Notes: generated by a model from the letters alone, not told the origin. Shown: positions 26,891-35,578, counted from the first letter of the stretch. The stretch: DNA of 64,000 nucleotides from Vibrio penaeicida (GCF_030689305.1 NZ_JAUYVM010000005.1:1-64000), one strand, 5' to 3'. Translations and numbers: made by a program.

Positions 26891-28166
26891 TATACTGTAC
26901 TTATCTGATCGTAGTTTCCTTGAAGACCCATCGATTCCTCGAAGCGTATTAGATGAGTTACGAAATCAGGGGCTTATTGCTCCTGATATGAAGAGAATAT
27001 ATTTTTGTGGAATAGTGCCTTACAGTGATGGGATTGCTGTTTTTTTACCGCGTAACCATCTTGCCTCAATAGAAGATCGTGGTATTGCTGGTCATTATCT
27101 TATCCAAGCTTTGCTAAAATACTATCAAGATAAAGAGAGTGGTATTGATGTACGAGAAGGTGGAGCTGAAGTAATCGGTGGAAGAGCCCTATCTTTAGCA
27201 GTTTCGTTACTTGATGATTATCGAACTAATGGTCTATATGTTCGGCGTGTAAAAGAACATACAGTTAACTCTGGTAAAGTTAACTGGTCCAGAACTATCT
27301 CTCGTAGCCCATCTTATCCTTCAGATAACGGACCTTTATATATTGACTTTCTCACTTATCGCTCTCGTTATATTGCAAATTGTGAAATCGCAAAAATACA
27401 TGCGGATGTGCTGAAAGAGTTATTTTCAGACTACGGCATGTTATGGCTAGGTATATCAAGTTATTTTGATGAACGTCTCGAGATGATGCCAAAACCTTCA
27501 GATACCACAGAGAAAAAACTCACTTACCTCAAACGTGAACTGCATTTGAGTTATTCAGAGCGTGACATGTTTTTGATTAATGGCTTAATCCAATATCTTC
27601 AAATTAAAAAAGGGATGGATAGTAGCAATTTATTGATAGGGGTACGTAAGTTTCATAGCCTTTGGGAGTCGATGCTCGATGAGTGCTTAATTGGTAAATA
27701 TCCAGTCAATAGCCAATTGCCGATTCCTGTCTATCAAACTAGTGAAGGAAATTTCATTCCTGTAGCTAACAAAGGACAACGAACTGATACTGTACTTAAA
27801 CATGCTGATGAGCGCCGCTTCGCAGTTGTAGATGCTAAATACTACGAAGCGGATTCACCATCTACGGCACCCGGTTGGCCTGATTTAGTTAAACAATACT
27901 TCTATCAACAATCGATAAATCAGCTGGAAGGTAAAGATGTTAACGTATCAAATCACTTCATATTTCCGGGTAGTAATTCACGACTCAAATCAGCCCACGT
28001 TGCTAATCGAAAAGCGAATATTGAGTCAGTAGCAGACTGTTTGGCAGAATATGGAACTATTCATTGCCACTACCAAGATCCTATAGAGCTACTTGAAGCG
28101 TACGTGAAAGGAGCAAAATTGCCTCAGTTAACAAATGACATCTTCGCCCCTGATATCTACAAATAG
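26877..28166 (+). CDS. LlaJI/McrC-like restriction endonuclease
   Basis: A 429-aa nuclease subunit. The C-terminal half has PD-(D/E)xK features: an acidic helix (FHSLWESMLDECL), a TDTVL segment and the core D-AK (FAVVDAKYYEAD), followed by a helix (DLVKQYFYQQSINQL). The context after an McrB-like gene fits the LlaJI R2/McrC group, in which the nuclease docks on an AAA+ ring. The N-terminal half probably holds the docking domain. It is the last gene of the operon, and its start lies within the end of the McrB-like gene. Confidence 0.86.
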   Translation: MQSNNILYLSDRSFLEDPSIPRSVLDELRNQGLIAPDMKRIYFCGIVPYSDGIAVFLPRNHLASIEDRGIAGHYLIQALLKYYQDKESGIDVREGGAEVIGGRALSLAVSLLDDYRTNGLYVRRVKEHTVNSGKVNWSRTISRSPSYPSDNGPLYIDFLTYRSRYIANCEIAKIHADVLKELFSDYGMLWLGISSYFDERLEMMPKPSDTTEKKLTYLKRELHLSYSERDMFLINGLIQYLQIKKGMDSSNLLIGVRKFHSLWESMLDECLIGKYPVNSQLPIPVYQTSEGNFIPVANKGQRTDTVLKHADERRFAVVDAKYYEADSPSTAPGWPDLVKQYFYQQSINQLEGKDVNVSNHFIFPGSNSRLKSAHVANRKANIESVADCLAEYGTIHCHYQDPIELLEAYVKGAKLPQLTNDIFAPDIYK

Positions 28167-28294
28167 TGTGAACTATTCTTACTACGCCTTATTGAATAAC
28201 AAAGCTTGTGTCACTTAAATCCATGGCATAATCCGATGAAACTAAAGGAATAGTATCTTTTCCTTTGCAACGTTGCGTCTTACAGGAATTCAAA

Positions 28295-28759
28295 ATGAAG
28301 CTTGTGCAGTTAAGTCCGATTCAGTTTGAACAAATCTTAGTTGGTGAACCGACTTTTTCTCACATGGACGATGCGATTCCGCCTAAACACGTGTTAATAC
28401 GAGCATGGGAGCAATATCAAAACGCTGTAGATGTTATGTGGGCATTACCCTATTTCATTGAAGTCGAAGGGGAAGTAGTGGGCAGCTGCGGTTTTAAATA
28501 CGCCCCGAAAGATGATGGCGTAGAAATAGGTTATAACGTTGCCCCTCGTGCTCAAGGGATGGGGATTGCGACATCTGCTGTAAAAGCACTCAATAAAATT
28601 GCCTTTCATTCCGGTATCATCAATCATACCAAGGCACTGATATCAAAAGATAATATGGCATCTTTAAACGTCATTAAAAAGAATGGCTTTATTTACAAAG
28701 GGATAGTTGTGGACAGTGATGGTGAGCAATTGGAACATTGGGAGTCGAGCCTGAACTAA
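28295..28759 (+). CDS. GNAT-family N-acetyltransferase
   Basis: A 154-aa acetyltransferase that would use acetyl-CoA. ATG 28295 follows ACAGGAA. The core shows a central beta strand (VEIGYNVAPRAQGMGIATSAVKAL) with the pyrophosphate-binding R-x-x-G-x-G/A loop, and the C-terminal N-x-x-S-x-x-V-x-x-K-N-G-F motif typical of RimJ-type enzymes. The substrate is unknown. It lies just right of the restriction island and appears to be chromosomal backbone. Confidence 0.88.
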   Translation: MKLVQLSPIQFEQILVGEPTFSHMDDAIPPKHVLIRAWEQYQNAVDVMWALPYFIEVEGEVVGSCGFKYAPKDDGVEIGYNVAPRAQGMGIATSAVKALNKIAFHSGIINHTKALISKDNMASLNVIKKNGFIYKGIVVDSDGEQLEHWESSLN

Positions 28760-28812
28760 CAGTCAACAACTCTCTGTAATAGGACAGATACAAAAGTATA
28801 AGGACAGATTGA

Positions 28813-29061
28813 ATGAAGATCATTTATTTGATATTTGGCGTTGCCTTTTTTGCGCTGGGTATAAAAATCATCTCATCCGGAAACTCTTTTACGGTAGGTT
28901 GGATATTACTACTTATCGGTGTAGCAATCGTTGTTAATTCCTTTTTTTCCTCTGAAAATCGTCCTGCTAAGCGAGGCGGCAGCGATGGCTCAGGTCCTAG
29001 CCCGCATTATTACGACAGTAGTGATAGCGGCGGAGATGGTGGCGGTGGTGGCGGTGACTAG
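28813..29061 (+). CDS. Small membrane protein with Gly/Ser-rich tail
   Basis: An 82-aa protein. Two hydrophobic helices (about 2-19 and 27-45) are followed by a charged hinge and a low-complexity Gly/Ser/Asp tail ending in six glycines. AGGACAG lies upstream. No known family; topology suggests both ends on the same side of the inner membrane. Confidence 0.6.
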   Translation: MKIIYLIFGVAFFALGIKIISSGNSFTVGWILLLIGVAIVVNSFFSSENRPAKRGGSDGSGPSPHYYDSSDSGGDGGGGGGD

Positions 29062-29096
29062 CCACTTCAATATAGCCTCAGATAACAGATAATGTA

Positions 29097-29153
29097 TACC
29101 CAAGTGACCTCAAGATGCTGCTCTGAATCCTGCATCTTGAGGTCACTTGGGTA
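29097..29153. mobile_element. 57-bp minimal copy of the TACCCAAGT repeat element
   Basis: Arms TACCCAAGTGACCTCAAGATGC and their exact inverse flank a 13-nt centre, with TA on both sides (29095-96, 29154-55). The same ends and TA flanks mark the 262-bp element at 33122-33383, so this is an internally deleted relative. It lies between the small membrane protein and the ABC1 kinase. Confidence 0.85.
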
Positions 29154-29289
29154 TATAAGGTGAGATTGGTGTTGATCCATTTCACCCTCATTTATCGTAA
29201 TGGAACGCACATCGCCATTTAATGTGCTCTTGTTTTCCTTAGCCAATAAAAATAATTGAAAATACTGACGCACCCAACCGAGAACCTTC

Positions 29290-30600
29290 ATGCCGCCAAA
29301 AGAACGAAACCTGCCATCCCGACGTATTTCTAGGTTTGGCAAATTCGCCTCACTCACCGCACGTGTTGCCGGTAACGTCTTAGCGGAAGGATCCAAACAA
29401 CTGGCGAAAGGCAATAAGCCTAAAGCAAAGGATTTACTCCTTACCCCGCAGAATATTGGCAGGTTAACTGATCAACTTGCACACCTGCGTGGTGCAGCGA
29501 TGAAGTTAGGCCAAATGCTCTCTATGGATGCCGGTGATTTGTTGGAGCCTGAATTAGCAAACATCTTAGCTAGGCTCCGTTCAAATGCCGATCCTTTACC
29601 TTCCAAGCAGCTTAATCAAGTATTGGAAGAAAGCCTTGGAGAAAATTGGAAATCGCAATTTTTGGCATTTAACTTCAAGCCTATTGCCAGTGCATCTATC
29701 GGGCAAGTACACCAAGCCTACAGCGACGACGGTGAAAAGCTCGCGGTAAAAGTGCAATACCCCGGAGTAAGACGAAGCATAGACAGCGATGTCGATAATG
29801 TAGGAACTCTGCTTAAAGTCGTTGGGCTGGTGCCTGAAGCGGTCGATTACAAAGGCCTGCTAGAAGAAGCGAAATTGCAACTCCACGATGAAGCAAATTA
29901 CACTCGTGAAGCAGAATTTGCGTCACGTTATTACGAAGCGCTAAAAGAACATCCTCATTTTGTTGTCCCCAAAATTCATTCCAACATGTCTTCTGATTCT
30001 GTTCTTACCATGGCGTTTTTAGAAGGCAATTCAATTGAACAGATAGAAGGTTTGGAGCAAAGCACGCGCAATCATGTTATGCATCAGCTCATCGATTTGA
30101 TGTTTAAAGAGCTGTTCGAACTGCAAATGGTTCAGACTGATCCAAACTTTGCCAATTACTTGTACCTCGAAGATTCTGGGCAAATAGGGCTACTGGATTT
30201 TGGTGCCACACGAGAATACAGCGAGCGATTCAGCAACGGCTACCGACAGGCTTTTATCTCTGTTTTGAATCAAGATGACCAAGGGCTAAATCAAGCATTA
30301 GAACACATCGGATTTTTTAGTCAGTCCATTTTACCCAGCCAGCGTCAATCAATCATTGAGTTGGTAAAAATGGCCTGTGAGCCCATGTTAATAGATGCAG
30401 AATACGATTTTAAAGCCAGTGGATTGGCACAAAGAATACGTGAAGCAGGCACGATTCTGAGCATGAAGCAAGACTACTGGCACACGCCACCAGCGGATGC
30501 TCTTTTCCTGCATAGAAAGATTGGGGGAATATATTTGCTTGCAGCGCGACTCGACGCAAAAGTGAACATTCACCAACTGGTAAAGCCTTATCTGAAGTGA
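29290..30600 (+). CDS. ABC1/AarF (UbiB-like) atypical kinase
   Basis: A 436-aa member of the ABC1/ADCK family. The KxGQ motif is in GAAMKLGQMLSMDAGD; then the alanine-rich nucleotide loop (ASASIGQVHQA), catalytic lysine (LAVKVQYPG), the DPNFANYL catalytic loop and DFG (GLLDFGAT). These are complete, so it probably binds and hydrolyses ATP. Unlike E. coli UbiB it lacks C-terminal membrane helices and is not near ubiquinone genes, so a COQ8-like role is only inferred. Confidence 0.9.
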   Translation: MPPKERNLPSRRISRFGKFASLTARVAGNVLAEGSKQLAKGNKPKAKDLLLTPQNIGRLTDQLAHLRGAAMKLGQMLSMDAGDLLEPELANILARLRSNADPLPSKQLNQVLEESLGENWKSQFLAFNFKPIASASIGQVHQAYSDDGEKLAVKVQYPGVRRSIDSDVDNVGTLLKVVGLVPEAVDYKGLLEEAKLQLHDEANYTREAEFASRYYEALKEHPHFVVPKIHSNMSSDSVLTMAFLEGNSIEQIEGLEQSTRNHVMHQLIDLMFKELFELQMVQTDPNFANYLYLEDSGQIGLLDFGATREYSERFSNGYRQAFISVLNQDDQGLNQALEHIGFFSQSILPSQRQSIIELVKMACEPMLIDAEYDFKASGLAQRIREAGTILSMKQDYWHTPPADALFLHRKIGGIYLLAARLDAKVNIHQLVKPYLK

Positions 30601-30654
30601 TAATTGGCACTTGCCAGCCATTCCTTCAGTTGACAAGTGCGCGTGAGGCCCAAC

Positions 30655-32217
30655 TTAGAATAAATCTAAATGCAGTTTTTCCTCTGCAACTAGCTTGTTG
30701 TACAAATTAGCCTCAGAAGATGAATCCTCAGAGGTCTGTAATGCATTAAACATCGGTTCAATTTGACTGGCTAGATTCTGCTTTCTCCCACATACATACA
30801 CGTTCGCTCCCTGATAAATAAGATTCTGAACAAGATCTCCCTGCTCTTTCACGGAATCCTGCACGTAACGCTTACTTTCTAGGTCGCGAGAAAACGCCAC
30901 AAAGCAGTTTTGCAGAACACCTGTTTTCAACCAATGCGCGATTTCATCGCGATAGACATAGTCTTCGCCTTCGTGCTTTTCGCCATAAAACAGGATGCAA
31001 GGTGCTAACGCTTTTTGCTGTGCTCTGGATTGCAGATACCCAATAAAAGGGGCGATACCAGCACCCGTTGCAATAAGAATGCTAGGGGCATTGAAGTCAA
31101 AGTGAAAATGCGGGTTAGAACGTACAAAGATTGGAACACTATCCCCAACGTTTAGCGATTGCAGATACGCCGTCGAACACCCCGGTGTCGGCTCTGCATT
31201 TTCTGGGTCGCTCCACACTTCCCGCACACATAATTCCAAAGCATCAGCATTGGCAAGTTGGCTAGATGCAATGGAGTAAGTGCGAGGCTCCACGCTGTTC
31301 AGAAGCTCGGAAAAGTCCATTATCGACATGGTTTGGGGAGGGTAAAAGTCCCGTAATAAATCGATAAATTGGTGCTTTTTCACGTATTCCATCAACGCGA
31401 CTTTATTACGATTTTTCAGTAACGCTTTTAAGTCGCTATTTGGGAAACGCTGTGTAACTTTGCGAATAGCCGATTTACTGATCCGAGCAATTTCCTTGTC
31501 TTTCAAACAAGTCTCTACCTCACCGACTGGCAGACCAAAGAAATCCGCATAAGGCATAAGAAGCGATTCCGTATTTCTCAGCATCAAGTGAACAATATCG
31601 CCCGGTTGATAACGAATACCACTGCCTTCTATCGATAAATGAATTCGGTATAAGCTAGGAAAAGTACCCGAGATTTGGGATGCAGAAACCAAGCTGGCTG
31701 GATAAGCAGAATGCTCACCATAAGACGTGACCGATATATCGAGATCTTTCCCTGCTTGTAAATCATTGTTCAGCAGCACAGCTTTCAGCGTTGATTTCCA
31801 CATTTCAAACAGTGCTGGGTAGTTGAGGTCGGAATCGACTCGGTTAATCAGTCGTTCTGCTCCGCGTGTCGACAATGCATCATCCAAGTTTTTACTGAAC
31901 CCACAAAAATTGGAATAAGCGGTATCACCGAGCCCAAAAACACCGTAAGAAAACGATAAGGATGCTGTATTTTCTTGAAATATCTGCCAAAAATCTTCGG
32001 CGTTACTTGGGGGTTCACCGTCGCCAAACGAGCTGGAAATAAAGGCGACAAAGGAATCTGTTGTAAGGTTGGACGGTTCGAATTCATCCAGCTCTTGAAG
32101 AGTTATATCAAAGCGCTGCGTCAGTTCGCTATCGGAAAAGAGCTGGGCTGCCAGCTCTTGTGCATTTCCGGAAACAGAACCATACACAACATAAACGTTC
32201 TGAATGGCTGGCTGCAT
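30655..32217 (-). CDS. Diflavin reductase, CysJ-like (flavodoxin plus FAD/NAD(P) reductase)
   Basis: A 520-aa cytoplasmic electron-transfer flavoprotein. Residues 1-150 are a flavodoxin domain (VYVVYGSVSGNAQELA; SSFGDGEPPSNAEDFW; FGLGDTAYSNFCG). The FAD-binding domain follows, with RTYSIASS, and then the NAD(P) domain (LIATGAGIAPFIGYL; YVCGR). I chose ATG 32217, preceded by GAGG and located right after the PAS gene stop. It would pass electrons from NAD(P)H to a partner. No CysI lies nearby. Upstream Fur- and NsrR-like boxes suggest response to iron and nitric oxide. The partner could be the PAS protein or another haem/Fe-S enzyme. Confidence 0.88.
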   Translation of the reverse strand: MQPAIQNVYVVYGSVSGNAQELAAQLFSDSELTQRFDITLQELDEFEPSNLTTDSFVAFISSSFGDGEPPSNAEDFWQIFQENTASLSFSYGVFGLGDTAYSNFCGFSKNLDDALSTRGAERLINRVDSDLNYPALFEMWKSTLKAVLLNNDLQAGKDLDISVTSYGEHSAYPASLVSASQISGTFPSLYRIHLSIEGSGIRYQPGDIVHLMLRNTESLLMPYADFFGLPVGEVETCLKDKEIARISKSAIRKVTQRFPNSDLKALLKNRNKVALMEYVKKHQFIDLLRDFYPPQTMSIMDFSELLNSVEPRTYSIASSQLANADALELCVREVWSDPENAEPTPGCSTAYLQSLNVGDSVPIFVRSNPHFHFDFNAPSILIATGAGIAPFIGYLQSRAQQKALAPCILFYGEKHEGEDYVYRDEIAHWLKTGVLQNCFVAFSRDLESKRYVQDSVKEQGDLVQNLIYQGANVYVCGRKQNLASQIEPMFNALQTSEDSSSEANLYNKLVAEEKLHLDLF

Positions 32218-32221
32218 ACAT

Positions 32222-32650
32222 TTATGCCTCGTCGTAGTATTCGTCGTAAACTTCCTTAGAAAATTCAACGGCATCAAAATCTGCCATAAGGTCGTTAATT
32301 ACACGTCTAACACTGATGTATTCGGTAATCTCTCCTTTCTCATCAAATACTGGCTGAACCGACGTATCCACCACGTAAATACCACCGCCTTTGCCTTTGT
32401 TCGGCACAATACCTGTCCAGATTTTTCCTGATTTAATCGTATCCCACATGTCTTTGTACACCGCTTTCGGCACTTGCTCTACGCGCACAATACTGTGTGG
32501 TTGACCAATCAATTCATGTTCTTCGTAACCTGTTAACTCGCAAAAAAGAGAATTTACATAGGTAATATTACCTTCTAGATCCGTTTTGGAGATAACCATT
32601 GCGTTATGAACTGCGGTCATAATTTGGTCATTTAGGGCTGCTTGACTCAT
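32222..32650 (-). CDS. Stand-alone PAS-domain protein, Aer-type
   Basis: A 142-aa single PAS domain with the Aer/energy-taxis signature (SDLEGNITYVNSLFCELTGYEEHELIGQPH; YKDMWDTIKSGKIWTGIVPNKGKGGGIYVVDT). It probably binds FAD or another flavin. No output domain is attached. The last about 20 residues are acidic and tyrosine-rich (EVYDEYYDEA), a possible docking tail. It ends 5 nt before the diflavin reductase and is the first gene of that two-gene unit, so the reductase may set its redox state. Confidence 0.85.
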   Translation of the reverse strand: MSQAALNDQIMTAVHNAMVISKTDLEGNITYVNSLFCELTGYEEHELIGQPHSIVRVEQVPKAVYKDMWDTIKSGKIWTGIVPNKGKGGGIYVVDTSVQPVFDEKGEITEYISVRRVINDLMADFDAVEFSKEVYDEYYDEA

Positions 32651-32667
32651 GTGTTAAACCTCTTTTT

Positions 32668-32686
32668 GATAATGGTTATCATTAAG
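32668..32686 (-). promoter_or_regulatory. Predicted Fur box
   Basis: GATAATGGTTATCATTAAG matches the 19-bp Fur consensus GATAATGATAATCATTATC at 15 of 19 positions. It lies 18 nt upstream of the PAS gene start, where binding would block transcription or initiation in iron-rich cells. Confidence 0.6.
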
Positions 32687-32694
32687 ACTAATAT

Positions 32695-32717
32695 AAGTTG
32701 TATTTTAAATGCAACTT
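32695..32717 (-). promoter_or_regulatory. Predicted NsrR-like (nitric oxide repressor) box
   Basis: AAGTTGTATTTT followed by AAATGCAACTT is a 23-bp inverted repeat matching the enterobacterial NsrR site type (AAGATGYATTTNAAATRCATCTT) at all but two symmetrical positions. The perfect arms extend to 11 bp (32690-32700 with 32712-32722). It lies just upstream of the Fur-like box before the PAS/diflavin operon. Confidence 0.58.
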
Positions 32718-32832
32718 ATATTTTCGCATTAGTTCAATCAGTATAACGTTCTGATTTTTAATGCTTTAAATTTAAAAATGTCGCAGCAAGATCACTTGTT
32801 TGAGATTGCTTTTTACGCTCAAGGCTGGCTGC

Positions 32833-32859
32833 ACCCAAGTAACCTAGAGATGCTTGGGT
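32833..32859. terminator. Hairpin at the 3' end of the broken methyltransferase gene
   Basis: ACCCAAG...CTTGGGT forms a 7-bp stem, and its sequence (CCCAAGTAACCT...GATGCTTGG) resembles an end of the TACCCAAGT repeat element. It overlaps the stop codon of the methyltransferase remnant. A TTTTT run is on the plus-strand side, so any terminator action would be rightward. Confidence 0.45.
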
Positions 32860-33728
32860 ACTTTTTGCAAAACGACTTTTGACCAAATAACATTCGGCTT
32901 ATTTTTCATTTTGCTTGGAAGGTTTTCCAAATGCAGTAAGGTTTGAAATCCAAGCTCTTGCGCATATTGGAATAACTCTTCAGTACTTGCTGGAAAGATG
33001 TGCTTGCCCAAACCAGCAGGTCCATTTCTTAGTGAAATGGCACAAACACCGTTGTGATTCAGTAAATCGAAAAAGCTCTGAAGACACGTTCTTCTTTCTG
33101 ATGGGTTAAGGTGGTGCCATATACCCAAGTGACCTCAAGGTGCAGGATTCAGAGCGATATATTCTGGTTCAATTCAAGGAAAAGAGCGCAGTGGAATGAC
33201 GAGTCCTTTCCAAGCTCTTCGACGATGAAGTGGGACAGAATATACGCTCCCAAGGGCGAGTTTAACTGGCTTTCATACTGCGTTACCGATTTTTGATTTA
33301 GAGCCACTAGATCTTCAAATCGGTGTCTTGTCTGAAAACCAGTTAATTCTCGCTGAACCAAGCATCTTGAGGTTACTTGGGTATACACCATCTAACAGAA
33401 TGAAATCAAAACCCTCACTCCCAACTTTTACTTTATCTAGGTTAGGCAAACTGTCATGAACCCATTGAATGCGTAAGTTTTGATGGGTCTTTTTGGCGAT
33501 ATCAAGAAACGCTTGTAAGGGCTCCACTGACACGACTTGATACCCAAGGCGAGACAGTGCTGCTGAGTTTTGTCCCACGCCAGATCCCACATCCAATACT
33601 CGGCTTAATATCCGTGGTAAGAAAGGGGTAAACTCTTGGTTAACCTCTTCAAATTTGAGATTCAGGCTCGCCTGCGCAAACGCGTCGACGCCTTGTTCGT
33701 ATCCTTGTGTACCTTTAACTGTATTCAA
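32844..33728 (-). pseudogene. Class I SAM-dependent methyltransferase interrupted by a MITE
   Basis: The N-terminal part (33728-33386; TTG start) has motif I (VLDVGSGVGQNSAALSRLG) and the acidic motif II (VVSVEPLQ), and reads FDFILLDGV where the insertion begins. The C-terminal part resumes as WHHLNPSERRTCLQSFFDLLNHNGVCAISLRNGP. Excising the 262-bp element and one TA gives 621 bp, a clean 206-codon frame reading DGVWHHLNP. The substrate of the parent enzyme is unknown. As read, the enzyme is truncated after motif IV. Confidence 0.9.
33122..33383. mobile_element. 262-bp MITE with TACCCAAGT inverted ends and TA target duplication
   Basis: Terminal inverted repeats TACCCAAGTGACCTCAAGGTGC and GCATCTTGAGGTTACTTGGGTA bound a non-coding body. 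TA occurs on each side (33120-21, 33384-85), and removing element plus one TA restores the host gene. TA duplication is the hallmark of IS630/Tc1-mariner transposases, none of which is encoded here, so the element is non-autonomous. Confidence 0.92.
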
Positions 33729-33793
33729 AAAAATTCAACCTCATACCATTGCATCATTCGTGCCTTTTTCACCGCTCTAAAGCTCTGGCTTAA

Positions 33794-34408
33794 TTACTTT
33801 GCCGCACCGAATACCTGTGTCCAATAATAACGATATTCAGCATCGCTATTTTCAACCATGGCAGCCCCTACTTCCTTAAAACCAGCTCGCATGATGTTTT
33901 CGCAGTGCTCTTTACTCGACATCCATCCTGCCATTACATCATGAATATTGGTTCGCCCTGCTGAAATATTTTCACCGACGTAATTTCCGGCATAACCTGC
34001 ATCTTTGGCTCGATCCGCTGGTTGTTTGCCATCCAATCCATCGTGATCAAAAAAATCATAATTTGCCATGTTGGACGAGTGAACATGTGCCGCTTCGGTC
34101 AACTTCGTGTTCCAAGTAAGAGGCGCTACGGCTGGCATGCTCCTGCCCCCGCATACCTGAGAAGAAGCCCGATACTCATTGATTACTTCAAGCATTTCTT
34201 TGGCAAAGGCTTCTTGCTCAATAGGTGGCTTTGTTGGTTTTGTTGTAGGGGGTTGAGTGGTGGGTGGCTGAGTAGTTGGCGGCTGAGTTGTGGGTGGAGT
34301 AGTCGTTTGCCCTCCCGTCAATGTGCTTGAGCTGTTGTCACTGCCACACCCCGCCAGAACGGATAAAGAAACTGCAAGTAAAGTACCTGTTTTTACACCA
34401 TATAACAT
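33794..34408 (-). CDS. CAP-domain (SCP/PR1-like) lipoprotein
   Basis: A 204-aa outer-surface lipoprotein. The signal peptide ends in a lipobox LAGC (Cys 21). A Thr/Pro-rich linker with four PPTTQ-type repeats (about 36-60) leads to the CAP domain, with the usual histidines and glutamates (AAHVHSSNMANYDFFDHDG; VGENISAG; HCENIM; YYWTQVFG). Two or more cysteines may pair. Bacterial CAP proteins have no single agreed activity. It has its own promoter region and stands alone. Confidence 0.88.
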   Translation of the reverse strand: MLYGVKTGTLLAVSLSVLAGCGSDNSSSTLTGGQTTTPPTTQPPTTQPPTTQPPTTKPTKPPIEQEAFAKEMLEVINEYRASSQVCGGRSMPAVAPLTWNTKLTEAAHVHSSNMANYDFFDHDGLDGKQPADRAKDAGYAGNYVGENISAGRTNIHDVMAGWMSSKEHCENIMRAGFKEVGAAMVENSDAEYRYYWTQVFGAAK

Positions 34409-34558
34409 AAAATTCCTTAGCTTCTGGATTAGAGAGTCCCGACGCTAAACGGAAATTTATAAAAGTTAAACAGGCAAACAGCATTACTGATTAACTGTTT
34501 TCAGAGCACTGACATTACGCTGAAATTGTGAGAAGTAATCTGAGGAAATGGACTGTTT

Positions 34559-35566
34559 TTAACCAATAACATCGACGCTGTTTCTGATCACCAATGTTGG
34601 CTCTAACTGTACCACTTGAGGCTCTGTTGTCTCTTTCTCCAGTTTCTTGAGCAACGTCTCTACCGCCGCTTTCCCTAAGCTGTGCTTGGGCTGGTGAATG
34701 GTAGTAAGTGGCGGTGTCATGAACTTTGCGATATGGATGTCATCGTAGCCAATCAGTGACACGTCGTCTGGGATTTGAATACCCATTTCATGTGCGGCGT
34801 TGATTGCCCCCATCGCCATCATGTCGTTACAAACAAATATGGCACTCGGCAACGGTCCTTTTGCGTGCATTTTCTTGAATGCTTCATACCCGCCTTCACA
34901 TTCAAAGTCTGATTCAATGATCCAATCTGGGTTGAATGCTAACCCCTCTTCATTCATTGCGCGTTTATAGCCTTCATAACGCATTTGAGCCTGATGTTTG
35001 GCTAACGGACCAGTAATGCAACCAATGTTTTGATGCCCTGATTCAATCAGATGCTTCGCGGCCATATAACCACCACGCAGGGAGTTATCTTGAATTTTGT
35101 CGCTGGCAAACAGCATCGGACCCCAATCCATCACCACCACTGGAATATCAGGGTAGCGATCAAAAACATCGATTTTCTCACCTTCAAGGGTGGAACACAT
35201 CAGCAGTAAACCATCGACGCGCCTTTGCAGTAAGGTATCGATAGAGGCTTTCATGCGTTCGTTGTCACCTTCGGTGTTACACAAAATGAGGTTGTAGCCC
35301 TTTTGATAACAACTGCGCTCAACCCCTTTTACCACTTCTCCGAAGAAGGGGTTGGTCGAGGTTGTCACCAGCATACCTATGGTTTGAGTGCGATTGATTT
35401 TGAGGCTACGCGCCAAAGCTGAGGGCGCGTAGTAGTTGAGTTCTTTTGCGGCATTGTTGACACGAAGCGAGATTTCTTCGCTGACATAACGAGATTTATT
35501 TATGACATGGCTAACCGTCGATGTAGAAACTCCTGCGAGTTTTGCTATGTCTTTCATCGTTGCCAT
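34559..35566 (-). CDS. rbsR: LacI-family repressor of ribose use, RbsR
   Basis: A 335-aa repressor with an N-terminal LacI HTH (TMKDIAKLAGVSTSTVSHVINKSRYVS) and a periplasmic-binding-like ribose-sensing domain (VVKGVERSCYQKGYNLILCNTEGD; DGLLLMCS). It is the last gene of the ribose operon, 12 nt after rbsK. Its probable target is the perfect palindrome ATCGAAACGTTTCGAT upstream of rbsD. Ribose is the inducer in the family. Confidence 0.93.
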   Translation of the reverse strand: MATMKDIAKLAGVSTSTVSHVINKSRYVSEEISLRVNNAAKELNYYAPSALARSLKINRTQTIGMLVTTSTNPFFGEVVKGVERSCYQKGYNLILCNTEGDNERMKASIDTLLQRRVDGLLLMCSTLEGEKIDVFDRYPDIPVVVMDWGPMLFASDKIQDNSLRGGYMAAKHLIESGHQNIGCITGPLAKHQAQMRYEGYKRAMNEEGLAFNPDWIIESDFECEGGYEAFKKMHAKGPLPSAIFVCNDMMAMGAINAAHEMGIQIPDDVSLIGYDDIHIAKFMTPPLTTIHQPKHSLGKAAVETLLKKLEKETTEPQVVQLEPTLVIRNSVDVIG

Positions 35567-35578
35567 GCAGTTCTCCGT

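Noticed and set aside
19087..28166. DISARM, BREX or type I restriction locus
   Set aside because: No DrmA/DrmB, PglX/PglZ/BrxC or HsdS/HsdM/HsdR counterparts are present. The genes fit a 5mC methylase plus SNF2/GHKL plus McrB/LlaJI arrangement instead.
29067..29414. Minus-strand ORF antisense to the ABC1 kinase start
   Set aside because: It runs across the MITE palindrome and against a well-supported kinase gene, so it is a shadow frame.
34201..34330. CRISPR-like short repeats
   Set aside because: These are the Pro/Thr codon repeats of the CAP lipoprotein linker, not spaced direct repeats.
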